Shown: positions 44,063 to 56,092 of the stretch, piece by piece
Layout: each line of letters begins with the position of its first letter
Position numbering within the stretch: position 1 is the first letter of the stretch
DNA from: Isoetes taiwanensis
Lineage: Eukaryota > Streptophyta > Lycopodiopsida > Isoetales > Isoetaceae
Direction of reading: 5' to 3'
DNA: 64,000 nucleotides
Assembly (NCBI GenBank): GCA_021234155.1
Contig: JAJEKV010000006.1
Coordinates: 7,719,003-7,783,002, forward strand
Translations under genes and position numbers: made by a program
The notes under the pieces: generated by a model
Seen by the model: only the letters and a program-made list of their open reading frames with translations
What the model was told of the DNA's origin: nothing
Databases searched by the model: none

Positions 44063-46700
44063 TGGACTATGATCATGCTGCGGTCTATGCGAGGATGCTT
44101 GAGCATGAGCTGCCGGGAGTGCTGCAACTCCCCACACTTCAACAAATGCAGACGGGCTACCGGTGAACCAGCTCCTTCGAGAGGGTAGGGGACAGATGCT
44201 TTGGGAGAGGCCGCCTCGACGATCCACAGGGGTGCAACCACCTTCCCCAATCATCGGGTTCGATGGCCTAATGTCGGGAGCTGAAACGATGGCTCGGGCT
44301 GTGTGCCGGACTCCCACCATTCGCCCCCAGTCAGTCCGTCAATACCTCCCTTCCTCAAGACCAAGAAAGCCGTGTACCTTTGCGGAGCACCAAAGAATGA
44401 GATGTTTGGTCTTCTAGACCGCCACCCTAGGGCCTTCTGGAGAAAGGTCTTGAGTAAGCCCACTGACCCACGTGAAATATTACCTCGAACAATGGGTGAG
44501 ATACTTGGCGCCATTGTGATGACCCAATGGGAAGCCGGACACCAGTCACCCCCGCCAGACATGTGCCTAGCATCGGGTCATTTACTGAAGGGGATGTCAT
44601 AATGGGCCCGGCAACGCCTCGCTAACGGAAGGGCAGATTTGGATGGTATGCGTGCGAGCTTCTCAAGTGGGCGGGCCCCCAATGGTGCCGGTTCTCACAG
44701 CACTCTTCAACGGGGCATTGCAAGAAGGCTTCCCCGCCTTTGGACTACCGGTAGAGTTGTGCCCATATACAAAGCGGGGACCCCACAGCCCAGCCAACTA
44801 TCGCACCATTATGGTCGGGTTCCTCGTCTTTGCCAAGTTGCTTGCCGATTCTTGAGCGCAATTGACACTTTGGGCGAGAGGATGGAGAAGTGGGCTCTCA
44901 CGCATGGTGCTTCTTCCAGGCATTCTACTATTGACCATATCTTCACTCTGCGAACACTCATAGAGGATAGCCGGAATCGACGAGAATCCACTGCTTTGTT
45001 GCTTTGTGGATTTCGCAAAGGCTTTTGACACAAAGGCCCTCGGGATAAGTTGTGGGACGATTGGGGGCGGCTAGGGACCCCCGTCGACTTCTGTGTAATG
45101 CTATATACGACTATACGAGGCTTGCCCGGCCGCTCACACCGGGCTCGGGGAGCCCGTTGTTAGTAGCATTGGGATGCGCCGGCTGCCCCCTCTATCCCCG
45201 ACGCTCTTGGCTTTGTACATTGACCAGCCTAGAAGAATGGCTGAAAGCACACGGGAGGCGCCCGCTGATGCACCACATAATCCCGCAACTCATATATGCC
45301 GATGATGTTGACCTGCTCGCGATATACCCCCGGAGGACATGCAACGCCATCCGGATGCTTTGGACACTTTCTCGCCAATTCACCGACATGAGAGTTAACT
45401 TGGCCAAGACAAGGGTGCCGGGCCGGGTCCCATCATCCCTAAGCACCCACGCCTTCCCTCATTCACTTACCAAGGGGTGGTAGTGGAGGTGGCTCGGGCC
45501 TTATAAGTATTTGGGCATTGAGTTTTCTACTACCACGCCTTTGGGATGCATCCATCGTTACGGGTCACCGCAGTCGGAAAGCCCCTCAGATGCAATGCAA
45601 AACAACAATCCACAAGGCGTAGTCAGATGCATGGGGTCACCAGCACACTTGTTCGTGGCCTTGGTTGAACCGGTCCTCCTCTATGGGGCGTATGTGGGGG
45701 CCGGTGATATCCCTCACCACTTGGAACGATCTAGAGCAGTACGTAAGGCCTTCTTGGCCCCGCACAGGGAGTGAAATCCACCGGTCCCATATCGATCTTG
45801 CTCCAGAGAGAGGCTTCCTTCCATTACGAGAGGGTCGCTACCGAACGTCACATTATTTACTTCCGTAAGGTGGTGGCTATGGATGAAGCCCGGCTGCCCA
45901 ACCTTGCTTTGGCAAGTGGCGATGGGCCCGGGCAATGACTCAAAAGCTGTTGGAAAGACAAGCAAGCCCGTGGTTCTCGCTATGGAATGTGCAGCACACA
46001 GATGTGGACCAGTGCATACACCGAAGGAACGCGCCGCCTTTGAAGCAAGATGCGGATGCTTGCTTCATGGCCAAGCTTTGGGATGCAGAGGCCCCTGTCA
46101 CATGTCAAGGTGGCAAATTATCGACAAACAGGTTAATCCCATGCTCACGAGGGGCCCCACACCACTACCGCGCACCCATCTACCCATGAAAAAGCCGCCA
46201 GGTGATTGCTTCCATTCGCATTGTGTGCACACCACCTCCGCATTGAGACGGGGAGATGGATCGGGGAGCCGCGTGAGGACAGAGTCCGCCGCTGCCGCCA
46301 GCAGGGCCATTGAGGATGAAAGTCACGCCTCCGTGCCTCGTTTCGACGACGAGCATATCCGGGCTCGATATGCTCGGTTAGTTGTGCCCCATCGTGCCTT
46401 GCATGAGATAATCGAGCACGGCCTCTCCAGAGGGCTTGTTGGGATCGTGACCTCAGGGAGGTAATGGATACGCGGACTCGCTTATGCCCCCCCGTCCGAC
46501 ATTAACCTCGCTTGTACTTGTGATTATGTATATAATCAGGCAAAGATGTCAAAGATCCTTATTGCTACTAAGGTTTTTCCCGAAAACCCTTCCGGCGGGG
46601 TTTTTAATCCTCGTAGTAATGTCCTTGGCCGCTCTCTCTTTGTACTTGGGTCCCATAGGCCGCTTGGTCTCCGTGGACGATAAAATCATATTCTATTCTA
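44063..46700 (+). mobile_element. 5'-truncated LINE with reverse transcriptase remnant, inserted into CSLD pseudogene
   Basis: Across shifting frames the order is LLKWAGPQWCRF (palm entry), YTKRGPHSPANYRTIMVGF, STIDHIFTLRTLIEDS, PQLIYADDVDLLAIYP (catalytic YADD at about 45290-45310), VNLAKTRV, YLGIEFSTTT and LVEPVLLYGAYV. This is a non-LTR retrotransposon reverse transcriptase through the thumb. The 3' end (TCCCATAGGCCGCTTGGTCT, GGACGATAAA, TTCTATTCTA) is shared by other copies in the window. TTCTTCTTC occurs on both flanks (44054-44062, 46701-46709) as a probable target duplication, and the interrupted CSLD sequence is continuous in copy B. The 5' end, including the endonuclease, is missing. 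Stops and frameshifts make it inactive. Confidence 0.8.
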
Positions 46701-46709
46701 TTCTTCTTC

Positions 46710-46922
46710 ATGCTTATGTTTTCTGGATTTTCCAAAGCAAACGCATGTCCTGGCCCATGGATCAAAGCCATAGAGAGCAATTCTTCCTGAATACACAGCC
46801 TATGCCCATATATACTAGACCCTAAATACCATCAAGAGCCCGCATGTTAACATCAAAGAAGACAGTGTTGTGATTACCATAACCGTCATTAGGATCAATG
46901 CCTTCAAAGCACTGGGACGTTA
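46710..46922 (-). pseudogene. CSLD-like pseudogene copy A, upstream piece
   Basis: The minus strand reads [20 protein letters not shown] then NMRALDGI with an in-frame stop, and a shifted CVF.. block. This is the cellulose-synthase-like D signature region between the DCDHY-type substrate motif and the ALYGFDP motif. It abuts copy B, so the two are in tandem. Confidence 0.75.
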
Positions 46923-47490
46923 TAGTATCTTTTATTGCTAACTTCTGTTGTTTCCATGTTCATTATGTTTGATGGATAGCTAGATGGACTGTAGCAATGA
47001 TGATCCTTAACGCCTACAACTTGAAGTAGCCTTCCCTTAAATTTTGCAACACAGATGGAATTTCCAAAAGAGACAGAATGTTCAAACCGTTTGGGATGGA
47101 GCTGGCACTCCAGATCATCTTCTTCTTCATGCTTACATTTCCTGGATTTTCCAAAACAAGAGCTTGTCCTGACCCATGAAGGATCAAAGCCATAGAGAGC
47201 AATTCTTTTGAATACACAACATGTGTCCATATATACTATATTGGACCCTGAATACCATCAAGAGCTTGCATATTAACATAAAAGAAGACAGTATTGTGAT
47301 TGCCATAAACATCATTAGGATCAATGCCTTTTAATGCTATGCTATCTCCTCCCTTGCCCATAAGAAAGCACATGGCCCTTCACAGAGCATTTGCATTATA
47401 TAGGTAATGGTCACAATCCAAATTCAGAATAAATGCACCATTGGACGTTATAAGTTGTCCTTACTAGAGCGTTCATGCCTCCGCCTTCTT
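46923..47490 (-). pseudogene. CSLD-like pseudogene copy B
   Basis: Minus strand: GAFILNLDCDHYLYNANAL (with the conserved DCDHY), [56 protein letters not shown] and FEHSVSFGNSICVAKFKGR. These are the consecutive catalytic-domain motifs of GT2 cellulose synthase-like D proteins, Golgi/plasma-membrane glycan synthases. Only about 190 codons remain, with a stop after NANAL and frameshifts near 47240. The YVQFPQRF block is deleted. It is a pseudogene and no full gene is nearby. Confidence 0.8.
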
Positions 47491-50400
47491 GTTGTATAGC
47501 CTGTCCTTTTCTCTCGAGATTTGTAAACATGCTGCAATGATGTCCTGTATGGCCTGATTAATGTAGGCACTAGTTTAGCCTCTGCATAATTTTCTGCAGA
47601 AGACATGACTAGAATGATGCACGTTCAAACAAGTTCTGGGGAACTTTCTTCTGGGAGAACTTTCTTTCTATCACATGTCTTGTTATAAGAAATAGGCATG
47701 AGCGATCTCCTTCAGTTGAGGGTCCCAGCCTGAAAATTTGATGGCCTAAAAGCCTATTGAGTCTTGAGTTTAAAGTCTCAATTTCTTCTTAAGTTCCACA
47801 AGTATTTTGCGTTTGGGTTGTGTAGAAGCTAGATGAATTATAACAATGGTTATTTGCTTAATAGTGATACAAATGTTGTTATCTATGTTTCTATTCTTTG
47901 TATAACTTTCCAATTCAAAGTAATAATGTAGAAAGGGAAAAAAATGCTCAAATATATGTTGTCTTATGAATATGTTAGATGTAAAATATGTAGATGTTAG
48001 ACGTCATAAATACATAGATGTAAAATATGTATATATTAGCTATTTTATTGAAGCTTTATCTGTGTACGTAGCAACGAAGATTACAAACTTAGAAGCATAG
48101 ACATGTATTTTAAATAACTAATATTTTTATATCTGTCACTTGTATTGTAGACGTATAAAATGGCAAAGACACCCAAGAAAACACCACCAGTTAAAAAGTC
48201 TCCAAGAGCCATGAAAACATCCAATACTAAAAGAGCTTCAAGTTGTTAAGAAATCGTAAGAGATGACACTACATTTTTAGTAAGGCAACTTAGGTTGTTG
48301 AATTTTGCAAGGTCTCCAAGAGCCATGAAAACATCCAATACTAAAAGAGCTTCGTGTTGTTAAGAAATCCTAAGAGATGACACTACATTTTTAATAAGGC
48401 AACTTAGGTTGTTAAATTTTGCAGACCAGTATTGTGATTATGATAAAACTAGAAAAAGTGCCCAGCGTTGCTGGGCTTTTTGATGGGATATATTCAAAAA
48501 GTAATAAAAATATAGTTGAATGCTAGATGATACAAAGGGTATGGTGCATAATCTTAAATATTAGGCAATACAAACAAATGTTACAAGCTTTAGAATTTGA
48601 AGTGTAAGTATTTGCTCTCTAGCCTTTGGGAAGCTTTAGAATTTGAAGTGTAAGTATTTGCTCTCTAGCCTTTGGGATAAATGGGATGCCATAATTGCAC
48701 AAAATATGTAATCGCAAATAGGTAACCTAAAATGTGTGATCGCATAATAGGCATGACCATATTTGAGGTCACTCATTTTATGCAAGAATGGTATACCACT
48801 TTTCCTTCCACTTTTCAAGGAAAGTAGCTAGGATTGCAATATCAAACAGTAGAAAACTCATAGAAATGAGGATTATCATTCTTTTCTTCAAATCCAAGAA
48901 TGGTGAACCCTCTTGTACTCTCACAAATGGGCATTCATGAAATGGAGATTATCATCGTTTAATTCATCATTGGCTCAAATCCAAAAATGGTGAATCCACA
49001 TGCTGTGAAGTGTGCCTGTTGTGTTGGGCTACTAAATAGAAAGTTCTAGCTACTAAAGATACATGCTGCTTGCTTTCAGTTACCGACCAAGAGTGTGCAT
49101 GCCTCTAGAAGCTTTTAGACATTATTAGAAAAGACAAAATTAAGTTGCTTATCCTTCATATCCCCAATAGAAATGTCCCTTAACTTTGCACTTAGATATC
49201 ATTCACTTTCTATATTCTTCTTAGGGCACACACAATTTGTCAAAAAACAATGGATAATGATTAATCCAATGCCACGCTATGGACAAGCTTTTTACTTGAA
49301 ATAACTTCAATTACAAGCTTCATTTCTTATAAACAAGACAAAGTCAAATACCACATCAACAACTTTCATGAATATCATTTAAATTATACATTATGTGGAA
49401 ATATTTCAAAATTTCCACTGAAAAAGGGTAGGCTAGAGAGAAATAGACTAAAGTGCTTTCCCTTTAACGCATTCTGGATAGATGTAGGTGTTGCGTGTGA
49501 CTTCAAGTTAAATGGAGTCAGATATTTTTGGGATGCACTTTGGTTGTTTTTTATCACGTTTACTGAAAAATTATGTCTTTCACTTCACGTCCTTCTATTT
49601 TATCGTAAATGAGAGTAAGATGGTCTAAGAAGTGGGGTTTTTCAGACGACAACTCCATAGCTGTTACTGATTCGTAAGGCAGCTCCACAATTAGGACATT
49701 TAGAATCAAGCCTAGGAAGCATGAAGTACCTGAGGCAATTCACTTAATTGGTAGGAGTGCTTTCTGACAATAAACATAGCAAAAATAGAAGGGAGAGATC
49801 GTTCTTTTAAATGGTGATATATGTGCTCCAACACACGACTATTTCCCTGACGCAGTGGATGCCAGGTACAGTCGTAATCTCCATCATGTATAAACTTGAT
49901 GACAAAATGCATATAGTATGATGCTGCATACCAGAATACTCCAAGGGGAGAAATATCAATAACTGCCAGAACCAGTGATTATAATTAAAGGCCACACTCA
50001 TAGTTCACATTAAAGACATTGCCACAACGAAGCAAGTTCTCAATTTCCTGCAAGCCATTTGAATTGAGGTAAGCATTAACCAAAACAACCTAAAATGCTA
50101 AAAGGATAACATAAATACATCTAATGGAAATATGCGCCAAAGATATCCTTCCACCTCTATGCATTGCAGCCTAGCCTAGCCTCCTCTCGCATTATCATTA
50201 TTGTATGCGTGATGCTACTTTATTTATGTCAAATTCATCCGACTCCAAACCGCCATCGGGCTATGATTTTTCTTCAAGGTAGAAAGGATACATAATCAAT
50301 GTCATTAAGACTTGGGCATCCGCTAGGTCAATCTCCTATTTTCTAAGTATTTCTATCTCCTTCTTAAGCCTACAATGAACCACGAGCTTACTCAAAAGGA

Positions 50401-50650
50401 AGAGAAAATCCAATGGTTCAGGTATGATTCCATCACATTGCGATAATTAATATTTGGTATGATCAAGTTAACCACAATTTCAATGAAAGCAAACTTATAG
50501 TTCCCATTAAAGACATTGTCACAAAGAAGCAAGTTGACAATTTCCCGCAGCGCCGCTTGAATTGAGGTAAGCATTAATCGTAACAACCTAAAATGCTAAA
50601 AGGATAACATAAATACATCTAATAGAAAACATGTGCCTAAAAGATATTCT
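47491..50650. other. No supported gene; local duplications
   Basis: A 113-bp unit is tandemly duplicated at 48196-48422 (AGTCTCCAAGAGCCATGAAA / GGTCTCCAAGAGCCATGAAA). The first copy overlaps a short open frame starting MAKTPKKTPPVKKSPRAMKT at about 48160 that I cannot assign. A 46-bp unit (AGCTTTAGAATTTGAAGTG) is duplicated at 48586-48677. The remainder is AT-rich and featureless to me. Confidence 0.45.
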
Positions 50651-50654
50651 CATC

Positions 50655-51260
50655 CGACTCCAAACTATCAGATTGCGAAGCCTAAGCTCTCAAAAGATGA
50701 TGTGACATGGAACACCATGATCACCGCCTTTTTGTACGTAATGGCCAAGCTAAACAGCTCTTTAACTCTTTCAACAAATGAATAATGCAGCGTAAGGGCA
50801 AACAAAATTACCTTTGTCGGTGTGCTTGATGCATGTGCGGGTCTTTCAAAGATTTGGGATTTGATTTGAGAGCGTTGCATCATTCCATAATTCAGAGGGA
50901 ATTTGAATCGATGTTGTTGTGGGTACCGCTCTTATCAATATATATGGAAAATCTGGTAATTTAGAAGACGCCATAAAGCTTTTTAACAAAATTTGCAATA
51001 GGGATGTTGTTTCCCTCGGACTGCAATGATAGCATCCTATGCACATAATGGTCATGTGAAGAGGTTCTAAATCAGATGAACAAATGTGTATAGAAGAAGT
51101 AAAGCCGATAGGGTTACATTTGTCCATGTCCTTTCAGGTGAAGCCATTCGTGCCCCGCATTGAGGGTCGCCATTATTTTGTTTCTCTCACCGGGCGATTA
51201 TAGAAAAGCACCTACAAACACATCGGCCCGATCCCAAGATCAATGAGACATTGACGGATC
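50655..51260 (+). pseudogene. PPR protein fragment, forward
   Basis: DVTWNTMITAFL, TKITFVGVLDAC-type, ALINIYGKSGNLEDAIKLFN, RDVVSWTAMIASYAHNGHVK and TFVHVLSG appear in successive frames. These are the repeating helices of PLS-type pentatricopeptide proteins, which bind organellar RNA. Frameshifts occur in nearly every repeat. It is a pseudogene. It converges on another PPR fragment at 51310-51960. Confidence 0.7.
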
Positions 51261-51309
51261 ATTTTACCCGCTTCCAAAGTGTTTGAGGACCAATACGTAG
51301 ACAAAATTA

Positions 51310-51960
51310 TAGAAAATGCGCAGTTATATCGGGTTTAAATCCTTCAAGACTTTGATCTTACGAAAAGTCACGAAGCTCGTTTGGCCTGCCCATGCCGGAC
51401 ATAAGCCGCCATAACCGCGATTCCAGAACATACATTGGGCTTGGGTATTTTCTAACACCGCAATGGTTTCATCTAAGCTACCACATTTGCCATAAATATC
51501 AACCAACAAATTCCCCAAAGAAAGTATTCCTCCTAAACCTACCCTTGTCTATAATATGCATGTAATCGCCTCGATAATGCTTTTAGATTGCCACTGGTCC
51601 CCAAACAAACAGCATAAGTAGCACAATCTGTTGTGCCCTTCTTCTTCAAACCAATCCGGTCTATAAGAAGATCCATGTTCTGGTCCATAACAGAAATTCC
51701 TTGCTGGAGGAAAAAGGCAAAAGTCAAATGTGAAGAAAAGGCAAGGCAGGGCAGAGGATGGCTATGGCGTCGAAAAAACCCGCCCAAAGGCTCAAAATTT
51801 AAAAACCCTAAAGAAAGATAAAACTCTAAAGAAAGATAACGGATCAAATATTTCTTTACCTTGAAATCTGATGGCGTTGTTTGCACAAAGATGGCAATGT
51901 AGCTAGAATATATATCATCATTCAATTTCTTCACTGCAAATCCCACAGAGAATGACATGC
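51310..51960 (-). pseudogene. PPR protein fragment, reverse
   Basis: Minus strand: DCATYAVCLGTSGNLKALSR, then GNLLVDIYGKCGSLDETIAV, LENTQAQCMFWNRGYGGL and GQTSFVTFRKIKV. The NLLVDIYGKCGSLDEA.. pattern is diagnostic of a PLS-class PPR start. An upstream exon-like frame (SVGFAVKKLNDDIYSSYIAI) precedes it. Frameshifts are present near 51535 and 51420. It lies tail to tail with 50655-51260. Confidence 0.7.
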
Positions 51961-53930
51961 TAGGATGGATTAATAAAGAAATGAGAGTATATTGACATTA
52001 AACTCAGCTTGCTCTCCATTTGTCAACAGTAATAACATATAAGCACTTTTTTAGCCATGAAATTGATAATGCTTCAAATTTATTTAAAAAGGTGAATCAA
52101 ACACACAACTTGGAGGGAGCTTTTGGAAATAAAAATTGAAACTCATAACGTGGAAGGAGCTTTCGAGAAGGCAAAATGCCATAGCATGTACTTTTTTAGC
52201 CATCAAACTGATAATGCTTCAGATTTATTTAAAAAGGTGAATCAAACACACAACTTGGAGGGAGCTTTTGGAAATAAAAATTGAAACTCATAACCCGAAG
52301 GAGCTTTGAGAAGGCAAAATGCCATAGCATGTAGATGTGACTAAAATACCCAATCGCGGAGCCTTGACATTCATTTGATCATATATGCCCGATGCACTTG
52401 AGCTTCTTTCTATGTTGCCTAAAAGTCACGTGCATGCATATAGATCGTAAGGAATTCATTCCACAAAATCAAATGGCAGAAGATGAGAAACATGCATTCA
52501 AAACTCTATAAATACAAGGAAAGACGGTGTAGGATAACTTAATGAGTGATACTTGAAGTCATGATTACTGCAACTGATCTAAGAATGTCGTTTTAAAGCA
52601 CAAATGTAAATAAGTCCAAAGCAAATCTTACCGAGCTTAAACATATGAGAAGAATGGTGTAGAAAACTGTCGCCAAACCGTGGAGGAGAAACAATGTTTC
52701 AAGGGCCTCGCCATAGTGAAGCAAGTGGTTATATGACCTAGGATGTTCAACACATTGGATCGGATTTTTGGCGTGATGTCTCTTTGCGGAGTAAATACCA
52801 TAAAAACACAGACGGGATCAAGCTATATGAAGTAAAGCTCATCGCTTTGAAAGTTCCGGACAAAGATCTGGCAGAAAAAATGCCTCTTCAAAATCCGCGA
52901 TATGCCTCTTCAAAACCATCTAGAGCACTCATTATGCCAATTAAAAGAAGGCATAAGCCCGATTCAACCAAGAGCTTACAATAAAATGGGTCTTCTGCAA
53001 ACACAAGCTTGCCGTACCGTAAACCTCCTAAAGAATTTTTCAAATGGCATGGAATAGCCCTAATCAAGACCTTGCCATTTTGCCTCTTCTTAGTGAAGAA
53101 AGAATCAACCCTGTCTTTTCTCATAAAGAAATCCAATGATCTTGCTACACAACAAAATATATTTCGTCCAGCTACAAAATGCTCCAAAATCTTGCTTGTT
53201 TCGGGTGTTTTTTCCTTCAAGACTTATCTCGCTGAAACCTCTCTAAAAGATTCAAAATAGTCTGCCCGAAATTATTGCTGCTATTTGTTAAACTTGTGCT
53301 GGTGGAAAGCACTTCCATAACCACACATAACTTCATGCTATTCCGGCATTCAAAAATATGACCCATCTCTGTGCGGCAACTTCTGATGCTTGACAACATA
53401 TTTAAAAAAACATTCAATCCGGTAGCTTAAGGAGCAATGGATTTTTAAAAAAACATTCAATCAGGTAGCCCGGGCGATTACCTACGATCTTGCTATCATA
53501 AGCAGGGCGATTGATGTCCGAGGCGTGAGCCTCATCTGTAGATTTGGTTCGACAGGGCAGTTTTGGCATGCATTAACCTAATACAAAATAATAACTAATT
53601 ATTTAACGGCTTAAAATGAAAGTTTTCACACAGCAAAATCAACGGCCGAGATGCTATGCACAAACTACATTTTGCTTTTATTACTATATATAGATGGTCA
53701 AAGATATGTGGGGCCACAAAGCCCCGAGCAGGTATAGCTACAAAGATGATAGAATTGGATTGGATTAGACATCTGAAATTTATAAATAGTATGAATTTGC
53801 ATTTGGAAGAATAAATCACTATGTTCCTTTATACTTTTCAAGGGCCTTTGCATTGCATATGAATGGTATTTGTGTGGATTGGGAGGATGTAAAGGCACTA
53901 GCCAGATCTAAACAGGGGATTCAGAAGCTC
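51961..53930. other. No supported gene; 146-bp tandem duplication
   Basis: 52044-52190 and 52190-52336 are tandem copies (TTTAAAAAGGTGAATCAAAC and AACTTGGAGGGAGCTTTTGG in both). 52888-53220 (minus) is open for 110 codons, with KDRVDSFFTKKRQNGKVLIR, and may be a gene relic; I cannot assign it. Confidence 0.45.
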
Positions 53931-53937
53931 CAACTGA

Positions 53938-54568
53938 AGTGATGACAGTTAAATCAAGCAATGGAAAAACCCAAAAGCACTTTGATATGCACCATACAAA
54001 AGAAGATGTTGATGCTTTCAATGATTTTTTGGAGGGTAGAACTTCTTTGAAGAACATGTTATCTGATCAGGTGAATGGGTTACAATTGAAAAGGAAATAA
54101 ACATATGAGGCTTTGAAGCATAGGGAAGGAGAAGGAAATGTCTATTCTAAGCTAGTCCAAGAGGCCGAAAATAATTATACACAATTGATGGCAGAGGTTA
54201 AGGAGCACCAACAAATGGACCAAAGTGCTGGAAGTGCCATGAAATTTGAGCACCTGAAATGGAAAGTTGAAGATGCAATCAAGCAAAAAGCTTGCAGAAG
54301 TCGAGATCTGGCTGATTTACGGAAAGATTTGGTTGCCAAAGAAGAGGAGTTGAGGCAGTTAGATGAAGAACTCGAAGCGAAGGCGGTAGAACAAAAGATG
54401 ATTAAGGAAGGGGACAAGAAGATTATAGAACTGAGAGACTTCTTAAATTATTCCTTAGTCATCACCTTGCAACCTCCTCTGCTTTCTATAGTTATAGAGC
54501 ATAAAACTACTGGTTCCTTCACATTATATGTAGCCACTGTGAGCAGAATTTTGGTTCCTGCCAAGTAG
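53938..54568 (+). pseudogene. Coiled-coil protein fragment, unknown
   Basis: VKSSNGKTQKHFDMHHTKED runs through one TAA (54100) into YEALKHREGEGNVYSKLVQE and a long heptad-patterned stretch (LADLRKDLVAKEEELRQLDE). The part up to about residue 115 of the second frame is strongly coiled-coil. The tail after KIIELRDF looks unrelated. Codon use is protein-like in the coiled-coil part. It may be a gene fragment or a transposon ORF1; I cannot tell which. Confidence 0.4.
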
Positions 54569-54721
54569 TGTTAGCATCTTGCAGACATCCCTATTGTTTG
54601 TTGTGCATCTCATATATTGCTAGCACAAGGAACACATGTGTTGTCCCAAGATGCACATGGGAGGAGGGTCTACCTCAGGTCTTGGGATTAGTTGGAAAAG
54701 GTAAACTTGCATCTGTTTAGA

Positions 54722-54895
54722 GTACATAGGAAAGAAAGAAAAAAAGAAAGAATGATTTTTATCGTCCACTGAGACCAATCGGCCTATGGGACCCAGAAGG
54801 AGCGCATCAAACTTATTACTATCCGGATTAAAAAACCCCGCCTCGAAGGGTTTTCGAGGGAAAAACCGTGGCAGTAATAAGAATGCTGTCAAACT
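54722..54895 (-). mobile_element. LINE 3'-end fragment, minus orientation
   Basis: Read on the minus strand: GGTTTTTCCCTCGAAAACCC, GGCGGGGTTTTTTAATCC, GGTCCCATAGGCCGATTGGT, CAGTGGACGATAAAA and then a TTTC-rich tail. It matches the LINE 3' end at 46565-46700 closely and is the same family in opposite orientation. Confidence 0.7.
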
Positions 54896-55269
54896 GTACA
54901 GGTATACATCATCATGAAATATATGTATATATACATCACTGGCTTGATAATGCATTGTCAAATATAATTGTTACAGTTAAAACTCCATTTATTGACTATG
55001 CAAAAGAAATTGAACTATTGAAACAAAAGGCAAAATTAAACATGACAGGTGCGTATACCTATATGGATGTTTCATTTCTTGAAGTAATGCTTTTAACTTT
55101 GAGCTACTAACTAACTTTGAGCTACTAGAAGAGCCATTAAGAATGAATGATGGCAAGAAGCTAGTTTTGGAGATTCCAAAAAGCACAGTTCTGAATATAA
55201 AGCCATATGGTCTTGCCTGTAAGATAAAGAAGAGAAAGGTGGTCTTCTGCAATTTCCCATTTACCTTGA

Positions 55270-55945
55270 GCATGGTGATGTGTACCAAAATAGTGACTTG
55301 TTCAGCATTCTAATGTTCCGAATGCACTTCTATGAAGGGTTGCAATGTGTAGTTTTCAGCAAAGTCAAATACTGAGAGCACCACATCCTCTCTAGCTAAG
55401 AGTCTACATGCATCTGCTAAATTCCTTGCTTTGCGAATGAGCTGCAAAGTTGTGATGGACAAATTGTTTCATGTGATCAAACATGGCAGATAGCATGAAA
55501 GCATCATCTGTTTTCTTGTCTACCAGTCTAAGTCTTCTGGAGGTGCCCTTCCGTGACTTCTCATCCATATAACAGTAAGCTTGCCATGTAATGCCAACTT
55601 CGCTATCCTGACCAGTCTCTTTTGGGCACAAGAGAATCTTTTGTTTACCACATTTCTTACAAATGCAATGCATTTTAGACTGTGCCACTCTTCCCCTTCT
55701 TCCTTTTGGCAAACCATTTCCCTCCAAAGGGTACTCACATTTCAGTTTGTGCACCTGATAAATCCCATCATGTTGGTCAGCAGGACATATGTCACAATTG
55801 CAATTGCAATAAATATGAAGCTTTGCCCTCATAGAATTAAAAGCTTTCCTGAAATTCTCTGCTTGTTCATGCTTGACACAACAACAAGTATTCCTTTCCT
55901 TTAGTTTCCTTATGCAATGTGGTTTGCGATATTCAAACATTCAAC
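55270..55945 (-). pseudogene. Cys-rich protein with DFAENY motif, transposase-like
   Basis: The minus strand opens with MFEYRKPHCIRKLKERNTCC. It then has YCNCNCDICPADQ and CICKKCGKQKILLC (two Cys clusters, likely zinc-binding), GITWQAYCYMDE, FMLSAMFDHMKQFVHHNFAA and, across a frameshift, VLSVFDFAENYTLQPFIEVH with SEH and a Q.T motif. The DFAENY...E.QS.HW arrangement recurs in uncharacterised transposon-associated proteins, where the first Asp may be catalytic; this is recollection and not a search. The C-terminal part is missing after about 55270. An intron or frameshift is needed near 55400. Confidence 0.45.
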
Positions 55946-56064
55946 TGGTATTCCTCCACAAAATTCTCATATAGTTCGGCCTATGCATTTCCACAAAAAG
56001 AGTTAAATTAAAGAATACTAAAATTTAGAATACTATGCATGTAGAGGGTGCGAAAATAATGCCA

Positions 56065-56092
56065 CAGTTCTATTGCGGGAGCAATAGAACTG
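56065..56092. repeat. 28-bp perfect hairpin
   Basis: CAGTTCTATTGC and GCAATAGAACTG pair over 12 bp around a GGGA loop. No poly-T follows and no gene ends here. Function unknown. Confidence 0.6.

Noticed and set aside
53595-53898. Small minus-strand ORFs near 53.6-53.9 kb
   Set aside because: No motif, overlapping alternative frames and AT-rich context; indistinguishable from chance.
55581-55904. Forward open frame opposite the Cys-rich DFAENY gene
   Set aside because: Antisense shadow; the minus frame carries the Cys clusters and motif.
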